A DNA stretch of 20,258 bases from Bacillota bacterium (GTDB lineage: Bacteria; Bacillota; Clostridia; Christensenellales; UMGS416), in assembly GCA_023428265.1 (NCBI GenBank), contig JAEYYW010000173.1, forward strand, positions 1 through 20,258, written 5' to 3'. The translations under genes and the position numbers were made by a program. The notes below the pieces were generated by a model. The model worked only from the letters and a program-made list of their open reading frames with translations. It searched no databases and was not told where the DNA came from. Below are positions 6,660-14,879 of this stretch, one piece after another; within the stretch, counting starts at the first letter, position 1, and each line of letters opens with the position of its first letter.

Positions 6660-7205
6660 CTAAGGAGCATCCGGCCCGATACGAATGCCGGCGTCGGTGC
6701 GGAGAATGAAGGTGTATTCGCGTTGCTTCCCACCCCAGGAGCATGCCAGGCGAAAACCACGTATCGTCGCCCCCGGCTCGTAATCGGCGCTGTTGGAGCT
6801 CAAAAGCGCCGCCCAATTCATATCCAGCGTAAACAGGCACTGGTTACCGTCGAGCATGACAGGGATTGTCCGTACCTCCCGATCGGTATACCGCACGGTG
6901 CCGTCTTCCCTCAAAAGAAAGTCCCGCAGTTCCACTTCATCGGGCGCCTGATCATCGAATTCGACGGTAACTTCGGTGCCCATCGGCACATACGGCAGAT
7001 CGTCCCGGCCCCGCCCCTTCATAATCGTACGGAAGCGGTCGCCATCATCTTCGGGCGACTCCGATGACTTCGACAGGGCAACGGTGGTGATCGCGGTATC
7101 GCCAGCCATAATGACAATGCCGATTTTTTGCGGCGCCTGTGTGCCGCAACCGGTGGTTAGCAGCAGCAATAGCGCGCCCGCCGCAGCCATCAACCTTTTA
7201 TGCAT
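6660..7205 (-). CDS. Putative lipoprotein of unknown function
   Basis: A 181-aa protein with a lipoprotein signal peptide: positive start (MHKR), hydrophobic run and lipobox LTTGC with Cys20 as the predicted lipidated residue, so it should sit on the outer face of the membrane. The rest is polar, with an acidic stretch (SPEDDGD) and probable beta-rich segments; I recognise no family. The ATG at 7203-7205 is preferred over one six codons upstream because GGAGGA lies five nt before it. It has its own promoter with a palindrome between the -35 and -10. It ends about 100 nt before the promoter of the Leu T-box unit, without a clear terminator. The neighbouring genes upstream encode a serpin and another small anchored protein, so a shared envelope role is possible but unproven. 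Confidence 0.75.
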   Translation of the reverse strand: MHKRLMAAAGALLLLLTTGCGTQAPQKIGIVIMAGDTAITTVALSKSSESPEDDGDRFRTIMKGRGRDDLPYVPMGTEVTVEFDDQAPDEVELRDFLLREDGTVRYTDREVRTIPVMLDGNQCLFTLDMNWAALLSSNSADYEPGATIRGFRLACSWGGKQREYTFILRTDAGIRIGPDAP

Positions 7206-7238
7206 CCCATTCCTCCGCGTCATGTTCCCACAAACACC

Positions 7239-7267
7239 ATTATACAGCAGACTATCCCGTTAGTCTA
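7239..7267 (-). promoter_or_regulatory. Promoter of the lipoprotein gene
   Basis: Perfect TATAAT (7239-7244), 17-bp spacer and a TAGACT -35 (7262-7267, 4 of 6 matches), about 34 nt upstream of the ATG. Confidence 0.6.
7249..7266. promoter_or_regulatory. Operator-like inverted repeat
   Basis: AGACTA-TCCCGT-TAGTCT is a perfect 6-bp inverted repeat with a 6-nt centre, covering the -35 and most of the spacer of the lipoprotein promoter. The position is ideal for a repressor. No regulator gene lies next to it, and a single short palindrome can arise by chance. Confidence 0.3.
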
Positions 7268-7360
7268 GAGCGCTTTTGCTCCGTTGCCGTCCGGCACGCC
7301 GGGCTCCCCTTCCGCTTTTACAGGGGGGGATGCGCCTGCGCAGGCAGCGCAACAGCGGAA

Positions 7361-7390
7361 AAGAAAAAACCTCTCCCCAGACGGGAGAGG
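7361..7390 (-). terminator. Terminator of the serpin gene
   Basis: The 8-bp stem CCTCTCCC/GGGAGAGG (7370-7377, 7383-7390) is followed on the minus strand by TTTTTTCTTTTCC. It lies 17 nt past the serpin stop and separates it from the downstream lipoprotein gene. Confidence 0.88.
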
Positions 7391-7407
7391 CTGACAATTG
7401 AATTGGG

Positions 7408-8700
7408 CTATGCCGGGTTTTCCATCGCGCCCATAAACAGGATCGCGCCGGTCTTGCTGTCACGGATCAGATAGAGGAATGGTCTGCTGAATTCCAAAGA
7501 CATCAGCATCCCGGTGACTCTCATCTCCACCGATGTGGCGGCGCTGGCCTCAGTGCCTTCCTCATTCACCTCAATGAAGCTCTTGTGCTTGACCTTGCTG
7601 ATCACCAGATTCTTACCCATGCTCTGGCTCATGGCGGAAAAATCTGCGTCCCCAAAAGCCTCCTCCATCCCCATGGCCTTCAGCACATCATTGAGCTCCA
7701 GTTCATACTCCAGTTTGAACTTGGGGAATGACAGTGTAAGAGGTGTATCCCCGCACTTGCCGATCACTTCATTGAGCTTTTCCGGCGTCAATGCCTGAAT
7801 GTAGTCTGCCAACGATTGCTGCTGCGGCAGAATTGCCACCATCTCCAACCGTCCGGAGGCATAGGGGATGCGGGCCGCAATCAAAGCATCATCGGCAAAG
7901 CCCCGGTTGCCCTCTTCCCGGTGCAGGTATTTCACCGGCACTTCAGCCCCTTGAGCGGTGGTGAACACACCGTCTGTGGTCTTCTTGGAGTCAAATGCCT
8001 GCTTCCAGGGTGCCTTGAAATGCACGGCATTGATCAGGAACATCACAGCGTCCGGGTGGATGGGCGGTTCCACCAGGTCTTTGATGTTGCCATTGGTGCG
8101 GTCCTCCACCCATTTGTTTATGATGCCTGCGGCTCCGGCATCGCTGAAATCCAGCGCCTTCACACCGGCTGCGTAATACTGTTTGTTTCTATCCAGGAAG
8201 TCGGCATTCACCTGCTGCTCGAAGCTGTCACGCATCCAGATGGAGTTGGCGATGGCAATCTTCACCTTGGGGTCGGCAGCGGTAAGCACGCCCATGAGGC
8301 CCGCGTTGTCACGGTTCAGATCATCGAGTGAAATGCCCGCGGCATGCAGTGCCTTGGCCATCCCTTCGGCTGTGGTGCCGGAGGCGCCGTTGTAGGTCAT
8401 GGAAAGCGCCAGCCACACCGAAAGAGGCGAGGCAAAAACATTTTTGCCGCTATCCGCCGCAGCCATGCGCTGAAACAGATCCAGCGAGAAGCCGAAAAGT
8501 GCTTCCGAAACTGCCGGTTTCAACGAGTCGGCGGGCTTGAAGGCCATCGGTTGAACATCATCACCCGCACCGTTTTGCGTGGGCGCAATGGTGCTCTCCG
8601 GGCCGGAAGAATGACCCGGGTTGGAGGCAGCGCACGCAGCCAGTGGCGAAAAGGCCAACACGATCACAACCATCGTAATCAGGAGCTTTGATATTTTCAT
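7408..8700 (-). CDS. Serpin-family protease inhibitor, predicted lipoprotein
   Basis: A suicide inhibitor that traps serine (or cysteine) proteases by insertion of its cleaved reactive-centre loop. The protein is 430 aa: a signal peptide with lipobox LAAC (Cys23), a Ser/Pro/Gly-rich linker to about residue 60, and a full serpin fold. The hinge EEGTEASAAT at 380-389 (P17-P8) matches that of inhibitory serpins. Counting to the conserved Pro of FSRPF places it at P11', as in alpha-1-antitrypsin, so P1-P1' reads Thr396-Gly397. The C-terminal FMGAMENP is the usual serpin end. The start used has AAAGGA nine nt upstream; an ATG two codons earlier is possible. It follows the small protein gene by 71 nt and ends in a strong terminator. 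It is probably cell-surface protection against exogenous proteases or control of the cell's own; the target is not known. Confidence 0.95.
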   Translation of the reverse strand: MKISKLLITMVVIVLAFSPLAACAASNPGHSSGPESTIAPTQNGAGDDVQPMAFKPADSLKPAVSEALFGFSLDLFQRMAAADSGKNVFASPLSVWLALSMTYNGASGTTAEGMAKALHAAGISLDDLNRDNAGLMGVLTAADPKVKIAIANSIWMRDSFEQQVNADFLDRNKQYYAAGVKALDFSDAGAAGIINKWVEDRTNGNIKDLVEPPIHPDAVMFLINAVHFKAPWKQAFDSKKTTDGVFTTAQGAEVPVKYLHREEGNRGFADDALIAARIPYASGRLEMVAILPQQQSLADYIQALTPEKLNEVIGKCGDTPLTLSFPKFKLEYELELNDVLKAMGMEEAFGDADFSAMSQSMGKNLVISKVKHKSFIEVNEEGTEASAATSVEMRVTGMLMSLEFSRPFLYLIRDSKTGAILFMGAMENPA

Positions 8701-8771
8701 CGTCATCAATCCTTTCGTCATGTGTGATTGTATGACGGGCTGACAGTGCCGACAGTTCCTGGAACGCCGGT

Positions 8772-9125
8772 TCACTGTATGAAGGGCATTCCGATCACGT
8801 TGAAGGTTGTTTTATCAATAAAAACGATCACCTCATTGCTCGCTGTTTCACGGGCTCTCCGTCTAATGACAAAAACAACCTCAAGACAATTCAGGCCATC
8901 CACCCGCTTGATCCCGCTGTGTGTCCGTATCGGCATTTGCACATCAGTATGGAAAGCCTGTACGGATGCGCTTGCCCAGTCCTGAATCATGCTCTTGCTT
9001 TGGGCATCCAAGTAATCATAAGCGATTGCGCGGATCTGGTCATCGGTGCGCGGGCAAGCGGAAAAATAAATCAGCAAGACGGCAATCACAGCCACTTTGA
9101 TCAGGCCAAACAGGATGCGAACCAT
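8772..9125 (-). CDS. Small membrane-anchored or lipoprotein-like protein
   Basis: 117 aa, family not recognised. The N-terminus (residues 4-23) is one hydrophobic segment ending FSAC-P, which could be a weak lipobox (Cys24; Phe at -3 is unusual) or a plain membrane anchor. The remaining roughly 90 residues are soluble, with a helix-like part then alternating hydrophobic strands (LEVVFVIRRR, NEVIVFIDKTTFNVIG), reminiscent of small alpha/beta extracellular domains. GGAGG lies seven nt before the ATG, a strong site. Same strand as the serpin gene, 71 nt upstream of it with no terminator between, so co-transcription is likely and a functional link with the serpin is possible. No good promoter was found upstream. 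Confidence 0.75.
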   Translation of the reverse strand: MVRILFGLIKVAVIAVLLIYFSACPRTDDQIRAIAYDYLDAQSKSMIQDWASASVQAFHTDVQMPIRTHSGIKRVDGLNCLEVVFVIRRRARETASNEVIVFIDKTTFNVIGMPFIQ

Positions 9126-9181
9126 ACAAACACCTCCGATATCCTATTCACAGTACGAATCCAGTAGCACCCATTCCACGA

Positions 9182-9210
9182 TTGATGTTCCAAAGCCGCA
9201 ATGCTAAAAT
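9182..9210 (+). promoter_or_regulatory. Promoter of the Nudix gene
   Basis: TTGATG (9182-9187), a 17-bp spacer and TAAAAT (9205-9210) on the plus strand, with the start codon about 30 nt downstream. Confidence 0.75.
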
Positions 9211-9240
9211 GTATGGAAAATCATTTACTCGGGGGCATCC

Positions 9241-9663
9241 ATGGCAAACGAGAAATCCTGCGGCGCGGTCGTGATCCGGATCATCGACGGCAAAACGGAA
9301 TACCTTGCGGCAAAGAGCGCGCGGGCCGGCCATTGGGGCTTCCCGAAGGGGCATGTGGAGGCAGGAGAAACCGAGAAGCAAACCGCGCTGCGCGAGGTGT
9401 GGGAAGAAGTGGGGCTGACTGTCACACTGCTGGAAGGATTTCGCGTGAGTGTGGACTACCCCCTGCACGAAGGCGCGGTCAAGGAAGTGGTGTTTTATCT
9501 GGGCGTGGCCCAAGACCAGCCGGTGAAGATCCGCGAGGAGGAAGTGAGGGAAGCCTGCTGGCTCGGCTATGAGGACATGATGCGCCTGCTCACCTTTGAC
9601 AACAGCCGGAGGGTGCTGGAAGCAGCAAAGCGGTTTCTGGAATCTCGAAACTCAAGGGAGTAA
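9241..9663 (+). CDS. Nudix hydrolase, Ap4A-hydrolase type
   Basis: A 140-aa cytoplasmic phosphohydrolase. The full Nudix box lies at 37-59 (G37, E43, R51-E52, E55-E56, G58), giving the Mg-binding helix. The flanking sequences CGAVV and GHWGFPKGHVE are typical of the asymmetrical bis(5'-nucleosyl)-tetraphosphatase (NUDT2-like) branch, which clears Ap4A, a by-product of aminoacyl-tRNA synthetases; the substrate is inferred from resemblance only. The ribosome binding site is poor (GGGGG four to five nt upstream), but the start fits the family and a promoter sits just ahead. It is a single-gene unit with its own terminator, divergent from the small anchored protein and convergent with the TldE gene. 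Confidence 0.9.
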   Translation: MANEKSCGAVVIRIIDGKTEYLAAKSARAGHWGFPKGHVEAGETEKQTALREVWEEVGLTVTLLEGFRVSVDYPLHEGAVKEVVFYLGVAQDQPVKIREEEVREACWLGYEDMMRLLTFDNSRRVLEAAKRFLESRNSRE

Positions 9664-9680
9664 GGATATAGATACAGGAA

Positions 9681-9710
9681 GGGACGGGCCACAAGACCCG
9701 TCCCCTTTTT
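9681..9710 (+). terminator. Terminator of the Nudix gene
   Basis: The 8-bp stem GGGACGGG/CCCGTCCC (9681-9688, 9697-9704) is followed by CTTTTT on the plus strand. It lies in the gap between converging genes; the opposite strand has only a weak T run. Confidence 0.88.
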
Positions 9711-9711
9711 C

Positions 9712-11064
9712 TCATTCCCCCGCCACGTTCAATCCACTGATGAGAAGCGTCGGGCTGCCCACGCAGCCGGCACCTGGCAGGCCAAACTTCAAGTCGCTTC
9801 CCACAGCGTCAATCTTCTTCAGCATCTCATAAAAGTTGCCGGATAGCACAATCTGCTCCACCGGGGCGGTCTTTACGCCGTTTTCCACCCGGAAACCTCT
9901 GGCGGAAAGGGAGAAGTCGCCGGAGATGGGGTTCACACCGGCATGCAGGCCCTCCAGCTCGTTGATGAAAAGGCCGTTGCCCATCTGCCGGAGCAGTTCA
10001 TCAAACGAAGCATTGCCGGGCTTAATGTAGAAGTTGCTGTGCGACACATGCACCGCGCCGGCGAGCCCCGCCTTTGCGGCGTTGCCGGTGGTCTGCACAC
10101 CGGCCTTGGCGGCGGTTTTCAGGTTGTGCAGCAGCGTCACCAACTTGCCATTGTCCATGACATTCTTTGAGAATGTGGCCACGCCCTCGTCATCGAAGGG
10201 GGCGGACGCATAGCCACCGGGCCGCAGCGGGTCGTCCACGATCGTGAGAACCGGCGAGCCCACCATTGCGCCTTCCTGCCCGGCCAGCCGGGATTTACCC
10301 TTCTGAGCTTCCTCGGCGCTGAAAACACCGGCAAAAGCTTCCAGCAGGTCCACAGCCGTCTCGCAGAACAGCGCCACAGTATAGCTGCCCGACGGCACGG
10401 TGGCGGCGCCCAGCTTGTCCAGCGCCCGCTGGGCGGCGGAGCCGGCCAGCTTGCTCACGTCAATCTCACCGGGGGTCAGAGCCACGGCGGCGTCAAAGGC
10501 TGTGGTGATGTCTCCGCCCCGCTCGGCCTGCGCCATCAGATAGGCGGCCATGGAGTTGGAGCGGAAGGAAAGATCCAGCCCCTTGGAGTTGGTCAGGCGG
10601 ATGCGCCCGCTGCTGGACAGCACCGTGCAATACTGCACCGCCTTGATGTCCGGCGAATAGGCCTTGGCATCAGCCTCCAACTGCTTGACCATTTCAATCT
10701 TCTCCACAGCACCGATGGCTTCCAGACCATCGTTGAACGCCTGCACCTCGCCATAATTCGGGCTGCCGGCGAAGATGAACTCCGGGTCGTCATTTTCAAT
10801 GATCGCAGCGTTGGCGGAGGCCCTGTCAATCAGCATCCGGATCGCGGCATCGTCAAAGGCCTCGGTGTAGGCATAGCCCATGCGGCCATTGTGCAGCACG
10901 CGGAAAGAAAGACCGGCGCTGGTGTTGACATCATAGTTGTCAATCTCACCCTCATACACGCCCACCTTGAAGCTGCCGCCCTCGCGGAAATAGGCTTCAT
11001 ACTCGGTGAGGCCCGCCTTTTTCGCCTCGGCAAAGAGGCGGCTGATAAAGCTTCTGTCGTCCAT
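9712..11064 (-). CDS. pmbA: TldE/PmbA metalloprotease-family subunit
   Basis: About 450 aa, the TldE (PmbA) partner of the TldD/TldE heterodimeric peptidase, which degrades unfolded peptides and in some bacteria trims modified peptides. TldE subunits lack the zinc motif, and none is seen here, as expected. Family features include GLSFRVLHNGRMGYAYTE near the N-terminus, GVATFSKNVMDNGKL, NAAKAGLAGAVHVSHSNFYI and the ending SPTLLISGLNVAGE. Three consecutive ATGs (11062-11070) follow GGGAGG; the last is used here because its 8-nt spacing is best, but the first overlaps the tldD stop as ATGA, a sign of translational coupling. It is the second gene of a tldD-tldE pair. Confidence 0.92.
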   Translation of the reverse strand: MDDRSFISRLFAEAKKAGLTEYEAYFREGGSFKVGVYEGEIDNYDVNTSAGLSFRVLHNGRMGYAYTEAFDDAAIRMLIDRASANAAIIENDDPEFIFAGSPNYGEVQAFNDGLEAIGAVEKIEMVKQLEADAKAYSPDIKAVQYCTVLSSSGRIRLTNSKGLDLSFRSNSMAAYLMAQAERGGDITTAFDAAVALTPGEIDVSKLAGSAAQRALDKLGAATVPSGSYTVALFCETAVDLLEAFAGVFSAEEAQKGKSRLAGQEGAMVGSPVLTIVDDPLRPGGYASAPFDDEGVATFSKNVMDNGKLVTLLHNLKTAAKAGVQTTGNAAKAGLAGAVHVSHSNFYIKPGNASFDELLRQMGNGLFINELEGLHAGVNPISGDFSLSARGFRVENGVKTAPVEQIVLSGNFYEMLKKIDAVGSDLKFGLPGAGCVGSPTLLISGLNVAGE

Positions 11065-11066
11065 CA

Positions 11067-12452
11067 TCATTTCCTCCCGCCCACGGTCATTTCGGAAACG
11101 CGCACCATTGGCTGGCCCACATCCGCCGGGATGTTGCCGGATGTTGACCCGCACATGCCCGCGCCGAAATCCAGGTTTTTACCCACCATATCGATCTTCA
11201 GCAGCACCTCGCTGCCTTTGCCGATCAGCGTGGCGCCGCGCACCGGCCGGTCGATTTTGCCGTTTTCAATCAGATAACCCTCGCGCACGGCGAAGTTGAA
11301 CTCACCGGTGGCCGGGTTCACAGAGCCGCCGCCCATCGTTTTGCAATAGAGCCCATGGGAGACGGACGCCACGATCTCCTCATCGCTGTGGTTGCCCGGT
11401 GCGATGAACGTATTGCTCATGCGGGAGGTGGGTGCGAAACGGTAATCCTGCCGCCGCCCGCTGCCGGTGGCCGGCAGGCCCATGCGGCGGCTGCCCAGCC
11501 GGTCGATCAGGTAGCTCTTCAGGATGCCGTTTTCGATCAGGACCGTCCTGCGGCAGGGCACGCCCTCGTCGTCAATGTTGCCGGAACCCCACGCGTTTAT
11601 GATCGTTGCATCGTCAATGGCGGTCACAACGGGGCTGGCAATGGCTTGGCCCAGCTTGCCGGCAAACACCGACCGCCCCTTTGCCACACTGGTGGCCTCC
11701 AGCGAGTGGCCGCAGGCTTCATGGAAGATCACGCCGCCAAACCCGTTTTCAATCACCACCGGCATGCGGCCCGCCGGGCACAAATCGGCCTTCAGCATTG
11801 TGACAGCCATCTCAGCCACGCGCCGGCCCACCGCCTCGCAGTCCACCAGGCAGTCAAACAGCTCAAAGCCCATCTGCTTGCCCGGGCCGTTGCTTCCGGT
11901 TTGGCTTTCCTTGCCATCGGAGGCCACTGCCGTGGCATAGAGCCGGGTATAGGTGCGCTCGTCGGAGGTGAACAACCCCTCGCTGTTGGCCAGCCAGAAG
12001 CGTTTGCTCCAGTCTTTGTAGTTCACTTCGGTCTGCACAATCAGCGGATCATATGCCGCCGACGCCGCATAGGTCTGGCGCACCTTTTCCGCCTTTTTCG
12101 CTGTCTCCACGCCGGATGGCCTGACCGCGATCTGGTGGGCCTGCGGTGTGTCGGACCATGTGAGCGTCACATTCCCCTCGGTGCCCAGCGCGCCGATGGC
12201 AGCAGCGGCCTGCTCCGCGGCGTGCAGGAGGCCTGCCTCGGAGCCGTCATTGGTATACACATATGCGGCGTTGGTGCCCTTGAACACGCGCACGCCCGCA
12301 CCGAAGCTGCGGCCGGAAACGGCGGTTTCCATCTTGCCGCTGGTCATCGCAAGCGAGGTAGCGTCGGTGTCTTCCAAATAGATCTCAGAGAAGTCCCCGC
12401 CGGAACAGAGCGCCTCTGCCAGCGCCCGTTCAGCGGCATGTTTATCCAGCAT
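11067..12452 (-). CDS. tldD: TldD zinc metalloprotease subunit
   Basis: 461 aa, the catalytic half of the TldD/TldE peptidase. The zinc motif HEACGH (HExxxH) is at 244-249, and the third ligand Cys is in GMCGSTSG (about 434). AAAGGAG lies seven nt before the ATG, and a promoter is found about 65 nt upstream. Its stop overlaps the start region of the TldE gene, so the two are translated together. In E. coli the pair is needed for microcin B17 processing and CcdA turnover; no RiPP precursor or other substrate candidate is visible next to it here, so a general peptide-turnover role is the default reading. No missing motif or truncation is seen. Confidence 0.95.
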   Translation of the reverse strand: MLDKHAAERALAEALCSGGDFSEIYLEDTDATSLAMTSGKMETAVSGRSFGAGVRVFKGTNAAYVYTNDGSEAGLLHAAEQAAAAIGALGTEGNVTLTWSDTPQAHQIAVRPSGVETAKKAEKVRQTYAASAAYDPLIVQTEVNYKDWSKRFWLANSEGLFTSDERTYTRLYATAVASDGKESQTGSNGPGKQMGFELFDCLVDCEAVGRRVAEMAVTMLKADLCPAGRMPVVIENGFGGVIFHEACGHSLEATSVAKGRSVFAGKLGQAIASPVVTAIDDATIINAWGSGNIDDEGVPCRRTVLIENGILKSYLIDRLGSRRMGLPATGSGRRQDYRFAPTSRMSNTFIAPGNHSDEEIVASVSHGLYCKTMGGGSVNPATGEFNFAVREGYLIENGKIDRPVRGATLIGKGSEVLLKIDMVGKNLDFGAGMCGSTSGNIPADVGQPMVRVSEMTVGGRK

Positions 12453-12515
12453 ATTCCTGCTCCTTTATGGCAAATTCGGTTGACTGCGGCAGGCCATGGG
12501 GATAGCCTTTCCATC

Positions 12516-12543
12516 ATACTAACAGATTATCCATTTGTGTCAA
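12516..12543 (-). promoter_or_regulatory. Promoter of the tldD-tldE pair
   Basis: Perfect TTGACA (12538-12543), 16-bp spacer and TAGTAT (12516-12521) on the minus strand, in the gap after the RNase R gene. Confidence 0.65.
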
Positions 12544-12583
12544 TCATTTCCAACTGCACGAAAACCCATCAATCCCCGCTGCT

Positions 12584-14674
12584 TCAATGCAACTGGCGGG
12601 CCGGCACAAAGTTGATCTGCCGGGCAGCCACATCCACGCCGGCCACGCGCACGCGGGTCTTGTCCCCCAGGCTCAGGCGGCGGCCGGTGTGGCGGCCCAC
12701 GAGGCTATAGGTGCGCTTGTCCAGGTCATAATAATCATCCTGCAGCTCGGTCATGCGGATCAGGCCCTCAATGAGGTTGGGCAACTCCACAAACACGCCG
12801 AACTCCGTCACGCCGGAGATCACGCCGTCAAACTCCTCGCCCACCTTGTCGGCCATAAATTCTGTCATCTTCAGGTTGTCCACTGCCCGCTCCGCCTCCA
12901 TTGCGGTGCGCTCCGTCTCGCTGGATTGCACCGCTGCCTGTTCGGCCACGCCCTCAAAGGCCGTGGCAGCCTGGCCGCGAAGCGCCGCACGGATCATCCG
13001 GTGCACCATCAGGTCCGGATAACGGCGGATCGGCGAGGTGAAGTGGCAGTAATGCTTGGCCGCAAGGCCAAAATGGCCCACATTCACCGTGGAATATCTG
13101 GCCTTTTTCATGCTTCGCAGCATGATGCGGGCGATGATATTCTCATGTCGGGAGCCTTTCACTTCGCTCAGCACCGCCTGCAGCGCCTTGGGGTGCGGCT
13201 CATGCCTGAGGCCCTTGGAGCCATAACCTAGGTTTTTCAGAAACACCGCCAGCTCCGCCATCCGCTCCCCATCCGGCGGCTCATGCACGCGGAAGAGCAC
13301 CGGCATGCCCATTTCTTCCAGCCACAGCGCCACGGCCTCATTGGCGGCCAGCATGAACTCCTCAATGAGCTTATGGGCCCGGCCCCTGTATCGCGCGGTA
13401 ACCTCCACCGGCACCCCTTTGTCATCCAGACGGATGTGGGGCTCGTCGATGTCAAGATCAATGGCGCCACGGGCCATTCGCCGGCGGTTCAGCACCTCGC
13501 GCAACTCATCTGCCAGCAAAAGCTTCTCCACAACCGGGGAAAGGCGCGCCTTTACTGCGGCGTCACCATCCTCCACCACGGCGTTCACCTCGTCATAGGT
13601 CAACCGCGCCTTGCTGTGAATCACGCTTTCGGCAATGTCCACATTCACCGGGCCGCCATAGGTGTCCAGCTCCATCACGCAGGATAACGTCATACGGTCC
13701 TCACCGGGGTGCAGAGAGCACACGCCGTTGCTCAGCCGCTCCGGCAGCATGGGAATCACCGTGTTCAAAAGATAGACACTGGTGCCCCGCTTCCATGCCT
13801 CGCTGTCAATGGCTCCGCCGGCCCTCACATAATAGGACACGTCGGCGATGTGCACACCCAGCTTCCAATGGCCGTTGGGCAGGCGATCGATGGACACGGC
13901 ATCATCGAGGTCTTTGGCGTCGGCGCCGTCAATGGTGAAAATGGTCTCACCTCTGAGATCCAGCCGGCCCTCCGCTCCTTCGGCCTGGCGCCCGGCCACG
14001 CTGTCTGCTTCGGCCCGCGTCTGGGGCGGGAAGACATCGCGGATGCCCAATGCGCGGATGATCGAAAGAATCTCCGCCTCGGTCTCACCCTGGTCGCCAA
14101 GCACTTCCGTGACCTTGCCCTCCATATCGCGGCGCTCGTCCGGATAGCGTGTGATATCTACCACGGCCTTGCAGCCATCCCACGCGCCGCGCTCGCTGCC
14201 CAGGGGAATGAAGATCGCGCCCAGCTTTCGCTCATCGGCCGTGACCACACCGCCTCCGGGGATGCGCCGGTAAACGCCCACAATGCGGTCGTTGGCACGG
14301 CGCAGCACATCGAGCACCTCAGCCTCGCCGCGTTTGTCTCCATGGGCGGATTTCACCACCCGTGCCAGCACAAGGTCGTTGTGCATCGCGCCGGACCGGC
14401 CCGACATCGGCACAAAGTAATCATCGCCGTTTTCCGGCACGATGAACGCGGCGCCGCCGCCAGTCGCCTTGAGCACGCCGCACACACAGCCCATCTGCTC
14501 CGGCAGGCCATAGCCCTTCCGGCGCGTCTGCATGAGCCGCCCGTCGCGCACCAGGCCGCTCAGGCATTCCGCCAGCGACTCCTGGGTGCATGCGATCTCA
14601 GACGCCAGCACAGTCTCCGTCAATGGGATTTTACGCTTTGAGATCAGATCCAATATCTTTTCAGACAGTTCCAA
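12584..14674 (-). CDS. rnr: Ribonuclease R
   Basis: Processive 3'-5' exoribonuclease that degrades structured RNA and takes part in RNA quality control. From the TTG start used here it is 696 aa. Domains in order: N-terminal winged helix (LSEKILDLISKRKIPL and following), cold-shock/OB segments, the RNB catalytic domain with the Asp cluster TIDGADAKDLDDA (about 247-259) and HFTSPIRRYPDL, and a C-terminal S1 domain (GVISGVTEFGVFVELPNLIEG). The lysine-rich tail of E. coli RNase R is absent. The TTG at 14672-14674 has GGAGGGG eight nt upstream and gives a family-like N-terminus. A GTG at 14765-14767 would add 31 residues of low-complexity sequence, and its nearest AAAGGAG is about 14 nt away. It lies downstream of secG, as in many Firmicutes, behind a terminator. 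Confidence 0.93.
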   Translation of the reverse strand: MELSEKILDLISKRKIPLTETVLASEIACTQESLAECLSGLVRDGRLMQTRRKGYGLPEQMGCVCGVLKATGGGAAFIVPENGDDYFVPMSGRSGAMHNDLVLARVVKSAHGDKRGEAEVLDVLRRANDRIVGVYRRIPGGGVVTADERKLGAIFIPLGSERGAWDGCKAVVDITRYPDERRDMEGKVTEVLGDQGETEAEILSIIRALGIRDVFPPQTRAEADSVAGRQAEGAEGRLDLRGETIFTIDGADAKDLDDAVSIDRLPNGHWKLGVHIADVSYYVRAGGAIDSEAWKRGTSVYLLNTVIPMLPERLSNGVCSLHPGEDRMTLSCVMELDTYGGPVNVDIAESVIHSKARLTYDEVNAVVEDGDAAVKARLSPVVEKLLLADELREVLNRRRMARGAIDLDIDEPHIRLDDKGVPVEVTARYRGRAHKLIEEFMLAANEAVALWLEEMGMPVLFRVHEPPDGERMAELAVFLKNLGYGSKGLRHEPHPKALQAVLSEVKGSRHENIIARIMLRSMKKARYSTVNVGHFGLAAKHYCHFTSPIRRYPDLMVHRMIRAALRGQAATAFEGVAEQAAVQSSETERTAMEAERAVDNLKMTEFMADKVGEEFDGVISGVTEFGVFVELPNLIEGLIRMTELQDDYYDLDKRTYSLVGRHTGRRLSLGDKTRVRVAGVDVAARQINFVPARQLH

Positions 14675-14837
14675 ATTGGCATCCCCTCCGTCCGCGCTTT
14701 GTTTGAACACTCCTTGCGCGGGTGTTGCGGGCCACTTGAGCTTGTTTTGCCCACCATTTGTTTTCACTTGGTTTCAGTATGCTCCTTTCGAGCCAATCCA
14801 ATGAGCAGGCTCATCGGTGCTCCGGCTTGGCAGATAA

Positions 14838-14866
14838 CAAAAAAACTCCCCAAGATGGGGAGTTTC
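14838..14866 (-). terminator. Terminator between secG and rnr
   Basis: The 9-bp stem AACTCCCCA/TGGGGAGTT (14844-14852, 14856-14864) with a 3-nt loop is followed by a run of seven Ts on the minus strand. rnr must therefore rely on read-through or on its own, weaker promoter. Confidence 0.9.
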
Positions 14867-14879
14867 ATTTCAACAATTA

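Noticed and set aside
11355..12710. A 451-codon open frame on the plus strand over tldD
   Set aside because: Antisense to an intact tldD with its zinc motif; the translation resembles no protein and has a shadow-like composition.
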